Source: Ricinus communis (lineage: Eukaryota; Streptophyta; Magnoliopsida; Malpighiales; Euphorbiaceae). From it: 64,000 nt of DNA. A model generated the notes under the pieces. That model saw only the letters and a program-made list of their open reading frames with translations, ran no database searches and was not told the DNA's origin. A program made the position numbers and the translations under genes. Positions 1 through 11,318 of the stretch are shown here, one piece after another (positions within the stretch are counted from its first letter, which is position 1; the number at the start of each line of letters is the position of its first letter). The DNA is taken from the NCBI RefSeq assembly GCF_019578655.1, contig NC_063262.1:4099582-4163581 (forward strand), in the 5' to 3' direction.

Positions 1-610
1 CAGCAACTGTAAGTTTTATCATCGGAGTTACCTCAAAGCGATTCGCAATAGCATCTATGAGAGTAGGGATCTGCATGCAGTGCGTCAAGCTCAAATCCAC
101 AATATGAACAACTGAAAACCCTTCAATAGCTTCAAGTATAGAAGCATTAGCTGCAGTGAAACCGAAGCGATGCCAAGGGGTTAAGTCGACAAAGCTAGCA
201 AGCTCAATGACAGAGAACTTATGAGCATCAATAGCAAGAGTGCAGTGAGCATTAGCCATAGCAGCAAGTAGTTTACAAGTACCACTCTTGGCAGCACGTG
301 CAATGAGAGCTCTAAGGAAAGCGCATGTTAATCGTTGATTCGAGTCACCATCTGGAGGTGCAATGTTGTTAAGAACCCAAAGGATTTGTTGGGCTAAAGT
401 CGCATCATTACTTTCTATAGCATTTGCACAATGAACTAAAAGTTGCTCCATGCAATTTGCATCACCAAAGTTATTACCTAAGGCCTTTGATGTTGGAAAT
501 CCAGGCCAGGGACGAGTCCTTTGATAAATTTGGTTTTTGTTCATAGTGGAGTTTGAGAATGGAGTGATTTGGTGCAAGGGTTGTGGTGGGGTTTCAGTGA
601 ATTGCATCAT
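1..610 (-). CDS. SCL32: SCARECROW-LIKE 32 type GRAS transcription regulator, N-terminal part (runs off the left edge)
   Basis: The minus strand is open from an ATG at 610-608 to the window edge, giving 203 residues without intron or stop. A short Pro/Gln/Thr-rich head (residues 1-22) leads into a motif RTRPWPGFPTSKALG (31-45) that I associate with SCL32 proteins. The GRAS domain then begins: leucine-heptad region I runs from about residue 53 (CMEQLLVHCANAIES) to 110, and the signature VHIVDLS, equivalent to VHIID, lies at 168-174. The LHR II, PFYRE and SAW regions would lie beyond the window. The first of two adjacent ATGs is used; a third in-frame ATG is at 544-542. GRAS proteins are nuclear regulators that work through partner transcription factors, and the SHR/SCL32 branch is linked to root and meristem patterning. 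Family assignment is strong; orthology to SCL32 rests on motif similarity and on the LBD neighbour. Confidence 0.9.
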   Translation of the reverse strand, partial: MMQFTETPPQPLHQITPFSNSTMNKNQIYQRTRPWPGFPTSKALGNNFGDANCMEQLLVHCANAIESNDATLAQQILWVLNNIAPPDGDSNQRLTCAFLRALIARAAKSGTCKLLAAMANAHCTLAIDAHKFSVIELASFVDLTPWHRFGFTAANASILEAIEGFSVVHIVDLSLTHCMQIPTLIDAIANRFEVTPMIKLTVA

Positions 611-717
611 ATGGACAAACAAAGATAGAAAGAAAGAGAGACAAAGAAAGAAAAAGAGAGAGACAAAATGGATAGAGAGTAAAAGAAAAGAAAAAGGGTA
701 CGAAATCAAGAAAAAGA

Positions 718-741
718 GGGGGGGGGGGGGGGGGGGGGGGG
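718..741. repeat. Uninterrupted poly(dG) tract of 24 bases
   Basis: Twenty-four consecutive G on the plus strand lie about 110 bp upstream of the SCL32 start codon, inside a purine-rich stretch (about 610-760, GAAA/GAGA-rich). Transcribed with SCL32 it would be a C24 tract in a pyrimidine-rich leader. Homopolymer length calls are error-prone, so the exact number is uncertain. Confidence 0.9.
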
Positions 742-1239
742 TGCAAAAGGAAAGATAAAATTGGGGAATCAGAAATCTGAAGAGACCAGGAAGATAGAAA
801 GAGACCAGACTAGTACTGGGTACATAAGCATTGGGAAACGAATCATTATAGTGGGGATGGAAATGTGGAAACAACAAGAGACAGTAAGCTAGGCTAGGAA
901 AGAAATTCTGGTATTGAATCTAAGTAAAATAGACAGTTCAACTTTATCTAGGGATTTTATTGAGATAGGAAATTAAACAAAAAGGACTGATCAGCAGGAT
1001 TTAACCAAAACTCTCTCGTCCCCCAAAAAGAAAAACTTAGTTGAAGTCAAAAATGCGCAAAAGAGACTGGACTACTCTTCTTTCATCAACATCAGACTTT
1101 TTGCAGTTTTAGAATCATATCAGCGGTGATTCTACAAAACCTTTTTCTTTGCTACAAAAAGGGTCTAATAATTCTTTCTTCTTAGCCCCTTTTTTCCCTT
1201 CACACTCTTCAGGTATATGATAACAATCAAGAAAGCAAG

Positions 1240-1254
1240 AGAGAGAGAGAGAGC
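1240..1254. repeat. (GA)n microsatellite
   Basis: A short GA dinucleotide run in the presumed SCL32 leader region, read as CT on the transcript strand. Confidence 0.7.
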
Positions 1255-1363
1255 TGAGATAGAGAAATGAATGTAATATAGAGGACAGGAAAGAATGAAG
1301 AAGAGGGTGGGCTGGTCACTGTTGGTTTTTGGTGGCATGTGCGGTAGCCGGCCACGAGCTTGT

Positions 1364-1373
1364 CTATATATGG
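1364..1373 (-). promoter_or_regulatory. Candidate TATA box for the SCL32-like gene
   Basis: Read on the minus strand this is CCATATATAG, about 750 bp upstream of the SCL32 ATG. Use of this box would give a leader of about 720 nt that includes the GA/CT-rich repeats and the C24 tract. A second AT-rich candidate lies at about 1396-1407 beside ACGT-core bases. The assignment is positional only. Confidence 0.25.
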
Positions 1374-3029
1374 GAGTTGGGATTTCGTCACGTAATGATA
1401 TATATACAAGGGCAGTTAAGCCTTCGGCTCACTCGCTCACACACGGGCCACTCTCTACTTATTATATTATATAAAAACCATCATCAACAAATCATTTTTT
1501 TATTTTTTTTACTTTCTTTCTTTCTTTTTTTTTCAGATTTTTATTCACTGCTCTTATTCTTATTGTATTACACTTTATTGTACAACTTAATTTATCGATA
1601 CTACATATCCTTTGTGGTCTAATTTGGAAAGGTAAGATGTATTATTAAATTTTTGAATTTCTTAAATTTTATTTTATAGAATTTAATTTTAGAAATTTAA
1701 CATAATACATTTCTAGTCTTAATTTTATTAGTGCCTTTAACAAAATTATTATATATTGTAATATAATAATAATTCATATATAGCGCATAGGACGAGTCTA
1801 AATTGATGTGTGTATATTCGTATTTTATTTTTCTGTGTTTGCAAATTTTAAATTTTACTGCTAAGCAATTATCCATCTAATCAATATATAATAAATTTAA
1901 TCACTGATTTTGAATTAAGAAAAAGAGGGGGTCCCCCTAAATTGACTCATTTGGCAGCCAAGAAATTCTGTATTTGTGCATGCATTGATAAGACAAAAGG
2001 GATGGTATAATTGTTCAAATGATTAAGGCACTTTTGAGCCAATTTGCCAATTTTAAGACATGTTTTTCTTCCAAACAGCAATTTAATGCATTTAGAATAA
2101 GATTTTTTTTAATATATATAAAAAAAAGAAAAGAAATACCGGTCTTTAAATTATCACTCTTCTTTTAAATATATAAATATATAAATATTTATTTCTTTCT
2201 ATTACCCTTTCTCTCTCTTTTAAATTTATAATATATATTGAAGAGGTTAATTGTGTAGTTCAAAGTAACAAGAATTTATTTTTAGAAATTAGAGGTGTCG
2301 AGTTTAAGTTTTTTTTCTGAGTCTTTATAATGCGTATAAAAAAATGACTACCCTCTATTATATAGTTCAATCTCTTTCATAAATAAATAAAAAAAACTCT
2401 CTATATCAATGGTTACCTCATACTTCAAGCTTTTCTTTCAACAAATATTAAGACTCCTACGTAGCAAAATATATATAAACCTTAAAAATGAGACAAAAAC
2501 AATACATATATTCACACAAAAGACACCCCGGGTTATGCATTCTCTATGCATAACTATATTTCTAAACATCTGCTTTCATTTTCCCAACCCCAAATGAGAT
2601 AGTATAGCACGTCTTTTTTAGCTTTGTTTTGGCTCATATGAATCATTTTACTTAAATGATTCATAATTGTGCATAATTTAATGCCATGTAGATAAATTTA
2701 TATAGTATGTTGGGAAGATGTTTGACTCTCTCTTTATTGACAAATTATGGACCGAATATATATATACATATGTGTGTGTATATTTTTTTTGGAAAATCTC
2801 CTACTCTCAGCCTTAGTTGCCTTGTATCATATTGATAGTGTGATTTCCATGTTGTATCCAAAGATTGAATGATAGCCAAGAATGGGAGAAAGGAAATTCC
2901 ATTTGATAATATATAACCAACATTCTCCATCTCTATATGCCACTCTTCTGTTTTTGGTCAGATCGTATCTTATCTAGGACCAGTTTTAGAGATATGCGTA
3001 TGCATGAATATATTTATATGACTATTTTG

Positions 3030-3031
<2 letters not shown>

Positions 3032-3072
<41 letters not shown>
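3032..3072. repeat. (AT)n microsatellite
   Basis: About 20 AT/TA dinucleotide units in AT-rich intergenic DNA. Confidence 0.85.
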
Positions 3073-3076
<4 letters not shown>

Positions 3077-5685
3077 TATTTATATATAAAAGAGGTAAAA
3101 ATCATATGAAGAACAGTTCCATGCTCCTTTACAGTATATTATTCCATAGTTAGGGAATAAAAGAATGAAATTTGCTGCACGCACTGAACCTTAACACGTG
3201 ATATCTATAGGATCTTTTGTTTTCTGTGTGTTCTTCCTCCAAAACACGTCTTGCCCCACTGTTAAATAGACCACTCGACCATGCCAACCCACATTAAAGT
3301 GGACACCCTCTCTTTCTCCACATTAATTCTACCAAGGATTTTCTTTCAATGCTACAGGAGTGATCTTTAGAACTCTGTAATAAGTATATAAATATATTAT
3401 TAGGCAATTCATTATAATATATAATCATATTGTGGACATTAGTTGAATAATTTTTCAATTTATCACAAGATTGAAATATAATTATTATGAAATATAAAGT
3501 ACCAAGAAATTACTTGTGATAATTTTACAATTGCCAACAGTAAATAAAATAAAAAGAAGTGCTAGTAAATCAACGTTAAATAAACAAGTTTCTCATTAAT
3601 GTCCGAGGAATCAAAAGCTATACATAAATTTTGTCATGAGCAGGGGTGTTGATATTATTTGTAAATGATTGAATTGTCACATCCTGGCTAAGCAACCCTA
3701 CTTCTGATGACTTCATGCACACTGAAATGCTTCATGTGATTTCCAAGCTGTTGTAGGACCATATATGCGACCTGTCTCTAGGCATGAGAGATGAGACATA
3801 AACCCTAGCTAATTTATCCATCTCCATGAAGCTTTGCCAAAAGGTTTCTAAATGGAGTTATCAGCGTGTTATGTTATCTTAATAGACAACCCTTTTCTGT
3901 TCTTTTATAATGCGCGAGTACTAATTTATTCCTGTGGATAAATTTAATGGAGCATCTCATAATCGGCCTATAGATTTAGAAATTATATCTGAGTGTTAAA
4001 AAGAAGAATTTATCTGAAAATAAAGGGCTAAAACACAAATTGGGTTGGCACTTTGATTGACTTATAGTTGCTAGCTAACTATTTTTCAACAAAAGGAGTC
4101 TTAGCAGAGAAAGCTGGGTCACTTTTTCTTCATAATCAGTACCTATAATATCATCTATCCAAGGATTAAAACTTTTTCTTTTTATTGTTCGAGGATTTCG
4201 AAACGAATGCATGCAGCAAAAGAAAGAGTATGAGAAGAATCCGAGAAAAGCATATAAGGAGAAGCATATAAGTTAAGGTAGTGAAGTTTTTATAACAACT
4301 TGAGAATTTTGAGGAGGATTCCTAAACTTGAGATATACAAGGACTAAATGACACAAGAACTAAAAGAAAATATTTGAAGAAAGTGTTTTGGAGTTTTTCT
4401 GAAGGAGAATTCTCTGGCATCCATGCTCTTTTGGTTTTTCATTCATTAAGACAACATAAAAAACAAAGCAAAACTGTAACAAATAAAAACAAAGCATCAA
4501 AGTAAGGAATGTAACCATGTGCTTAAAGATACCCAAATTGATAAGGAATAATATTTATTGTATTTTTTTTGTGAGTGTGTGTGTTCTTAATAATTATGCA
4601 TTATAAGCACACTTGGCTACTAAATATTTGTTTAATTAAAAGAGAACTTGCCCAAAACATATGGAAGCCAAAAGAATAAAGACATTAGCTTCGAATGTTG
4701 AGCTATATTGAAAAAAGAAAATACCTTTTCTCATGCACTTTATTTTAGACTCTTGTTTTTTGTGACTTCAGCCAAATTAATCTACCCAATCATTGCTAAG
4801 AGCATACTATACTTTTCGTTGAGATGATTTATTTATCTTATGATCTGGGTCTTATTTAAATTTATATATAATGGCTTAATCCCATAGTGTTCTGTATCTA
4901 ATTGTTTTAATTATAGAACTGGAGAGATCATAAGTGAGTATATAGATAAAGAATAGAAATTCATATCATCCAAATAATTGATGCATGTGATAGTAAATTA
5001 ATTGTGCCTTGCCAAACTTGAAGGTTGCATTTTTGGTGGCTTGCGAGTTCCAAATTTGGAGGCACTTCTACAAATTCTTTCAGGGCATCAAGACAGGATT
5101 CTTCAAATATATATTAAACTGTTATTCCTTTCTTCCCCCAAAATTGGAGGATAGTATTTTGTTTAGAAGCCCAGTTATATACGTATTTAAAAAAAAAAAA
5201 AAATAGTGAACAAGACGCTCGTTTTTGTACTTACTAGTTCTCTTTGGTACATTCGCTGCATGCACATTGTACTCGTAATTAATTTGATTCTAATAATATA
5301 AAATAAAATTAATATAATTAATTAATCAAGTATACAATTTTCTAACTAGTCCATGACATATCTAGAACGTGAAATTCTTAGAAAGAAAAATATTATAATT
5401 CTAAAATTTCACACTTAATGAAGAACATAATATAATCTCATATTATAATAATACTTCTGAAACGTAATGAATTGAAAGAAATCTAAAAGCATGCTATATC
5501 CATATCTAACTTTTGTGCGAGTAAGCTATAGAAAGCATGTGAACGCCAGTGGTACAGATTTGCTGATATATTCACTTTTGACAGGAGACGACAGTGTTGT
5601 GCAAGTAGAAAATACACCCACACCGTAATTCTCTTTGTTGGACCACTCTTGGAGGACCACTTCTTGTCTGTTTCCCTACTTGTCA

Positions 5686-5915
5686 TAAATGGGCCTGATG
5701 GCCCAGATTTTTACCTTTAACAAACAAGCTCTAAGGAAACCCGAAAACAAAAAAGCCCAAATTTCCCCTTACAAACTTTAACCCCCCTCATTATAGCACC
5801 TGGGCCTATGGCATTATTTAATTTATTTTGAGGTCCAACAGACCGGAGGCTATACAGCATCAGCCGGAGGTAGCCGCCAATGAGCTGGAGATTATACAGC
5901 AGGCGCAAGAGGTAA
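5686..5915 (+). promoter_or_regulatory. GGCCCA/TGGGCC-rich segment followed by a possible orphan exon
   Basis: Between 5689 and 5815 there are several TGGGCC/GGCCCA-like words and an AGCCCAAA word. These resemble 'site II' elements of plant housekeeping promoters that bind TCP factors. Just downstream, from about 5838 to 5910, one plus-strand frame is open and compositionally protein-like (contains EVAANELEIIQQAQE) and ends at AGAG followed by GTAACC, which resembles a 5' splice site. No in-frame ATG is visible upstream and I could not find a following exon. It may be a promoter plus first exon of an unrecognised or broken gene, or chance. Confidence 0.25.
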
Positions 5916-7867
5916 CCATTTTCTTGCATCACCATAGAAGTGATAGCTTATTGTGATAGCTTACTTGGTGATCAGAAGAGAATCTCAATCCGAAACCTCT
6001 ATTTTCACAAGTAAATTAAGTGGAGAAAATTGGAAACCTTTTGAGAAAGAACTTCAAATTTATATTTTGGAGACCAGACTTACGGTTACATACCCTTAAA
6101 TCTCATTCCATACAAGTCAAGAACAATACTATTTTTCTTTTTTATAAAGTCGGTTGTTGATTTTGAAATTTAACTACAATTAAGACACCGGAACTGTCAT
6201 TGCTTTTTGCCTTTCAAAGTTTTAACGCAGCTGCATATCTAAAATTTGAACTCAAAATTTTAGTTAAATTAAAAAATTAAAAAGGTTTAAGCATTCAAAA
6301 TTGAAGTGGCTAACCTATAGGACAGGCATCATTTTGTATGTATGATATTACTCTATCCTCACACAAGAAGTGTGGAAATGAATACAAGCTGGACGCCATA
6401 TATAAGACTGTTATATAATACAACAAATTTGTATCAAACACGTAATTTATGGGCGCATTTAATAAAACAACATATATGTGGACTGTAATTTAATATTTAT
6501 GATTTCCTTCTTCAAAGATAGTGTTAAGATCAAATTTTAGAGGATTGCAGAACTATTCCTTTTAGTAAACTTAAGAATGCATCTCTGTACATACCAGCCA
6601 TATTGGTTCTGTATACAAGAGTCTCCTTTTAATTTATAAGTTATAAAGTAAACCCGGATATGAGTTTTTTTGTTGTAAAGCGAGAATTGAAAAGAAATAA
6701 ACTTACAAAATATGCATAAATAATCTATTCCCATAAAGTTTATAAAAAAAAGAAATTAAAGTTCTTATACTTTCACTTGATTAGATCCAACCGGCTTCAA
6801 AATTCATTAGTAAGTTCTTCCATTTTATAATTTGATTAAGTTAAAAACTTCGAGACGTGACTAAATGTTAGAAATAGTTCAATTGTTCAAAGAAGATAAC
6901 GAAATGTTTGAAAAAGGAAAATGGTAAAGTAGGTCCCAGGATGCATGGTTCATGCACCAGCTGACCCCTTCACTCTCCCCTCTGGAAAGTAAATTTTACT
7001 CTTGGCCCCCAAGTTTCGGGATTGTTTCCGCTGCTGTCCTCATATCCATTTTGTCTACACATATAATGTCTAACAAAATCTGGCAGTGCATCTTTTTGTA
7101 CTCATAAAAGTATTTGTCAATATTAACGGACAGTGACAAGTATACTCTATAATATTAATCAGATTTTAGTATGCAGAATGTTATTTTTTATTTCTATTAG
7201 ATTTGAGCTGATGGTTGATTAAAAGAAAAACCATTATATACCAATTGAAGTTGAAACAGTTTTGTGTACAGAACGAAAACTGGTGGAGAAGACTCTGAAA
7301 CTGGGGATTGTGGGTAAAAGTTTACTACATCCTGGAAGCTAGAAAAAAAGAGTGGAAAGTAAGAGGTGGGTTGCTGTTTGATTTTTTGTCTTGTTAGAGA
7401 TATAGAAAATGAAAGGATAGAGGCAGAGTAAGAGATGACGAGGAAAGAGGGTGACATATTCACGTGCCTTCAGACATTCTCTTACATCCTCTTGTCCAAA
7501 CCTTTAGGAGATCTTTCGGTCAATGATTCCGGCCCGATATTATCTCTTTTTCTCATTTTTCCTTTCCGCTGTTTCGGTTTTACCTTCACGTTGTGAACGC
7601 CCATATCTCCTGCGCATGATTCCATCCTTTCTCTCTATCAATTTCTCTTTCTTCTTTATTAATGCTTTATTTTGTAAAAAGAAGACATAATTTCAAGAGC
7701 ATTATGTTTGTTAATTTACTAACAGTTCATTTCGCGATATTATAAGCTTCTGTAATTTTTATTTTTATTTGTTTTTTAATTTGTGGAACGCAGTATAGTG
7801 TTATTTCATTAACTGGATATTAATGACCCTATAATATTTTATTTCTCTATTATGTTGTTCAGTGTAG

Positions 7868-8282
7868 GTGGGCCGCCTAATCTTTATGTTTTTGTCTATA
7901 TTACTATTGTCTAAACAAAAACTTTACTTGATGGAATTGTCTGAGAGAATGAAGTCAGGTTCTGTTATTTATGGTCATTTGATTCGTGGGACTTGTAATG
8001 AAGGTGATGTGAAGGAAAGAGACTGTTTTAAGGATATGGTTACTGCATTATCTATATGAAGGTCGAGATTATGATACTGCACTGAGGAATTATAAAGAGG
8101 AGCCTTGGCCGGAAGGGTTGTTTACTGAATATTGCAACTATAGTCGCTTGGCCATTAGGCTTGTTGGCGTCGGGAAAATGGACGAGAAAAAGGAGGTTAC
8201 AAAGAATATGAAGGAGGTTACAGAGAAAAAGGAGGTTATTGTAATTATGAAGGAGAAGTTTACAGAGAATGTCAGTATGTGG
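7868..8282 (+). pseudogene. PPR-like pseudogene, upstream fragment
   Basis: One frame (7868-8056) encodes SGSVIYGHLIRGTCNEGDVKE, which resembles a pentatricopeptide repeat (aromatic, LI, G-C, G-D, E pattern). A second frame, shifted by one base, continues as LYEGRDYDTALRNYKEEPWPE and then AIRLVGVGKMDEKKEV and stays open to the retrotransposon junction at 8282. The shift and the lack of a full repeat array mark it as broken. A short internal duplication (about 8185-8245, repeated EKKEV/MKEV words) sits near the junction. The frame resumes beyond the retroelement at 11,464. PPR proteins are organelle RNA-binding proteins; here only decayed pieces remain. The family call is moderate because only one repeat-like unit is clear. 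Confidence 0.45.
8278..8282. repeat. Target site duplication TGTGG, left copy
   Basis: Five bases abutting the 5' LTR are repeated exactly after the 3' LTR at 11,459-11,463. Five bp is the usual size for Ty1/copia integration. Confidence 0.9.
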
Positions 8283-8422
8283 TGTTAAACACTGTAATTA
8301 AATGTTTATTGTAAGGGTAGTATAATCATTTTCATGTTAGAGTATAAATAGTCATCTTTCCTTTGTTTTTAGGTTAAGCTTTCTTTGGTTATGTACATTA
8401 TGTTATTCCTTCATTTGTAACA
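8283..8422 (+). repeat. 5' LTR of the copia element
   Basis: 140 bp, TGTTAAACAC...TTGTAACA, with a TATAAATA box at about 8343-8350. It matches the 3' LTR at 134 of 140 positions. Confidence 0.95.
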
Positions 8423-8435
8423 TGGTATCAAAGCC
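8423..8435 (+). promoter_or_regulatory. Primer binding site of the copia element (initiator tRNA-Met)
   Basis: TGGTATCAAAGCC directly follows the 5' LTR and matches the usual plant tRNA-iMet primer site TGGTATCAGAGC with one substitution. Confidence 0.85.
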
Positions 8436-8484
8436 TAAATTGCCTGAGTCTTACTGTTGTATTGTTGAGTCTTGCTGGGTATTA

Positions 8485-8652
8485 TTTCTTTTCTCGCTTC
8501 TATTCATCGTCTTTCTGAACCTTCATCTTTCAAAAAAGTCATTCTTGATCCTCTTTGGCAGTGTGTCATGGCTGAGGAGTTAACCGCTCTTCACCAAACC
8601 CATACTTGGGATTAAGTATCCCTTCGTGCAGGTAAACGTGCTATTGGTTCTC
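8485..8652 (+). repeat. Internal direct duplication, copy A (RT-start segment in the place of gag)
   Basis: These 168 bp match 9744-9911 at a constant offset of 1259 with about seven substitutions and no indels. Copy B is in its normal place between integrase and RT. Copy A sits about 60 bp after the primer binding site, where gag should start. Copy A keeps a Trp codon where copy B has TAG, but carries its own TAA two codons later, so the copies have decayed independently. Confidence 0.92.
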
Positions 8653-8695
8653 TGTTTTCTGTTTTCTGTGACGTCTTGCTGTTGGAAACGACGTC

Positions 8696-11305
8696 GTGCT
8701 ATTGTGTCTTGCTGTATCTCGTTTAAAATTTTTAGTTTCTACAGGAGCTTTAGAAAATTTGAAAACTCATAATATTTCTGATTGTAGTGGTTGTAAACTA
8801 GCCAAGTTTAATGCATTGCCTTTTCCTAAAAGCACTACTATATCTATTGCTCCTTTTGATCTTATTCATTCTGATATATGGGGACCCTCTCCTGTTTCTA
8901 CAAAAAGGGGTTCTCGCTATTATATATCTTTTATTGATGATTGCACCTGTTATTGTTGGGTTTATCTTATGAAACGTCGTTCAGACTTTTTTGGCATTTA
9001 TAATGAGTTCCGATCTCTTGTGAAAATCCAACATTCAGCTGTTATCAAATGTTTTAGATGTGATTTAGGAGGAGAGTATACTGCTCATGCTTTTAAGGAT
9101 CTACTTGCTTTAGATGGTACAATTTACCAAACTTCTTGCACTGATACTCCTGAATAAAATGGAGTTGCTGAAAGAAAATATAGGCACATTCTAGAGACTG
9201 CACGATCACTCTTGTTGTCTGCTAGTGTTCCTAGTGAATTTTGGGAGGAAGGAGTTCTTACTTCTATTCATTTAATTAACAGAATTCCTATTTCTCATAA
9301 TTCTTCTCTTTGTATTTTTGGTTCTACATGTTTTGTTCTTCTTCCTCATGTTGAACGCAATAAGCTAACATCTCAATCTATTATATGTGTCTTTCTTAGT
9401 TATGGTGCAGTACAAGAAGGGTATCGTTGTTTTGATCCAGACAGTCATAAATTATATGTTTCTTATCATGTTGTTTTTCTTGAACATATTCCTTATTGTG
9501 CAATTCCTGACCGTCCTCATCATATATGTATGTCTGATCTTATCCACATTGACCCTTTTGCTACTGATGTTGATGAGCTATCCTCTACTGACATTCCTAA
9601 CACCTCTATTGGCTTCTCTACTACACACTCCGCCCAATCACCTCTTGAGACTGCGGATACTATCGAACCTCGCTATCCTGTACGCAATCGTAAGTCCACT
9701 AAACAACCTGATTTTGATTATTCATGTTATTCGAGTTCATTTGTTTCTTTTCTCGCTTCTATTCATCGTCTTTCTGAACCTTCATCTTTCAAAAAAGCCA
9801 TTCTTGATCCTCTTTGGCAGCGTGCCATGGCTGAGGAGTTAACCGCTCTTCACCAAACTCATACTTAGGATTTAGTATCCCTTCGTGCAGGTAAACGTGC
9901 TACTGGTTCTCGTTGGGTCTACAAGATTAAAACTAAGTCTGATGGTTCTATTGAAAGGTATAAAGCTCATTTAGTGGCTAAGGGTTATTCTCAGGAATAT
10001 GGCATGGATTATGAAGAGACCTTTGCTCCCGTTGCTAAAATGACTACAGTTCGAACTCTTATTGTTTTTGCTTCCGTTTGCCGTTAGAATATAACTCAAA
10101 TGGATGTCAAAAATGCCTTTTTGAATGGCGATCTTCACGAAGAAGTTTATATGGTCCCTCCTCCTGGTCTTGATCATCATCCTGGTGAAGTTTACAGACT
10201 TAGGAAGGCTCTTTATGGCCTCAAACAGGCTCCTCGCGCTTGGTTTGAGAAGTTTTCTACTGTAATTACTTCACTTGATTTTCATCCTAGCAACTATGAC
10301 TCTGCATTGTTTATCAAATGTACTTAGGCTGGTCGAATTTTTCTTTCTCTATATGTTGATGATATGATTATTACAGGTGATGATGTTGTCGGGATTAGTC
10401 TGTTAAAGTCTGAACTGACTCGTTGTTTTGCTATGAAGGACTTGGGTTCCCTTCGTTACTTCTTGGGTATTGAAGTTGCTTCTTCTCCAAAATGGTATCT
10501 TCTTTCTCAATCTAAGTATATTTCTGATATTTTTAAGCGTGCTCGGCTTTCTGATAATAAGACTGTTGATACTCCGATTGAGCTTAACGCTCGTTATTCT
10601 ACTTCTGATGGTTCTCTACTGCCGGATCTGAGTTTGTATCGGACTGTTGTTGGAAGTCTGGTTTATCTTACTATCACTCGTCCTGATATTGCATATGTTG
10701 TTCATATAGTCAGTCAGTTTGTTACTTCTCCTACTACAGTTCATTAGGCTGTTGTTCTTCGCATTTTAAGATACCTCCGCGGCACTTAGTTTCAGACCCT
10801 TATATTTCCATCTGCTTTATCTTTAGAGTTATGTGCTTACTCTGATGCTGATTGGGCTGGTGATCCCACTGACTGCAAATCAACTACTGAATTTTGTATT
10901 TTTCTAAGTGATTCCCTTATCTCTTGGAAAAGTAAGAAGCAGGACGTCATTTCTCGATCCTCAACGGAGGCCGAATATCGCGCTATAACTTCCACTACTT
11001 GTGAAATAGTTTGGTTGCGATAGTTGCTTGCTGATATAGGTGTCTTTCTGCGGCAACCGACTCTTTTACATTGTAATAATAAGAGCGCTATTCAGATTGC
11101 ACATAATTCGGTCTTTCACGAACGGACTAAGCATATCGAAATCGACTGTCATATTACCCGTCATCACCTTCAGAATGGCACCTTGACATTGCCTTTTGTT
11201 TCTTCTTCCTTACAGCTTGCAGACTTGTCTACAAAATGTTTAACTGCTTCACGTTTTCGTTTTCTATCTGACAAACTCTCGATGCTTGTTGCTATCGCAT
11301 CGTGA
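8696..11305 (+). pseudogene. pol: Copia polyprotein remnant: pre-integrase, integrase, RT, RNase H with seven stops
   Basis: A single frame runs from about 8696 to a terminal TGA at 11,303-11,305 with no frameshift. In order: pre-integrase zinc motif tail (CSGCKLAKF, about 8788), integrase core (HSDIWGPSP near 8869, catalytic region CDLGGEY near 9059, and the E of the PE...NGVAERK block next to a stop), an apparent internal deletion near 9310 where the integrase-to-RT linker is shorter than usual, RT (MDVKNAFLNGDL near 10,100 and the catalytic [12 protein letters not shown] near 10,350), and RNase H (YSDADWAGD near 10,839, STEAEYR near 10,960). Premature stops are at 9155 (TAA), 9866, 10,085, 10,325, 10,745, 10,787 and 11,021 (all TAG). 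No functional protein can be made from this copy. Confidence 0.95.
9744..9911 (+). repeat. Internal direct duplication, copy B (native position)
   Basis: Partner of 8485-8652. It encodes the start of the RT region (FKKAILDPLWQRAMAEEL), and the frame continues into RT after a TAG at 9866. Confidence 0.92.
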
Positions 11306-11318
11306 GTTTGAGGGGGAA
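11306..11318 (+). promoter_or_regulatory. Polypurine tract of the copia element
   Basis: GTTTGAGGGGGAA directly precedes the 3' LTR, the typical plus-strand primer site of plant copia elements. Confidence 0.85.

Larger units (their letters stand above)
1640..7860. other. AT-rich intergenic DNA, no convincing gene
   Basis: Apart from items listed separately, this stretch holds short AT-rich repeats, poly(A/T) runs and stop-dense frames. No frame in it gives a protein I recognise. The stretch at about 6920-7630 is less AT-rich than its surroundings (it includes a palindromic ATGCATGGTTCATGCA-like segment), but no gene could be built from it. Confidence 0.5.

Noticed and set aside
537..758. Plus-strand 73-codon frame ending in poly-Gly
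   Set aside because: It is antisense to the SCL32 coding start and reads through the G24 tract and purine repeats; low complexity only.
9387..9842. 151-codon plus-strand frame inside the copia element
   Set aside because: It overlaps the true integrase/RT frame, is Leu/Ile-rich in the way a shifted frame of AT-rich coding DNA is, and has no recognisable domain.
8696..11305. CHG-methylation signature as the cause of the TAG stops
   Set aside because: Five of the six TAGs are preceded by T, so the opposite-strand C would be followed by AA, a CHH rather than CHG context. The general transition idea stands, the CHG version does not.
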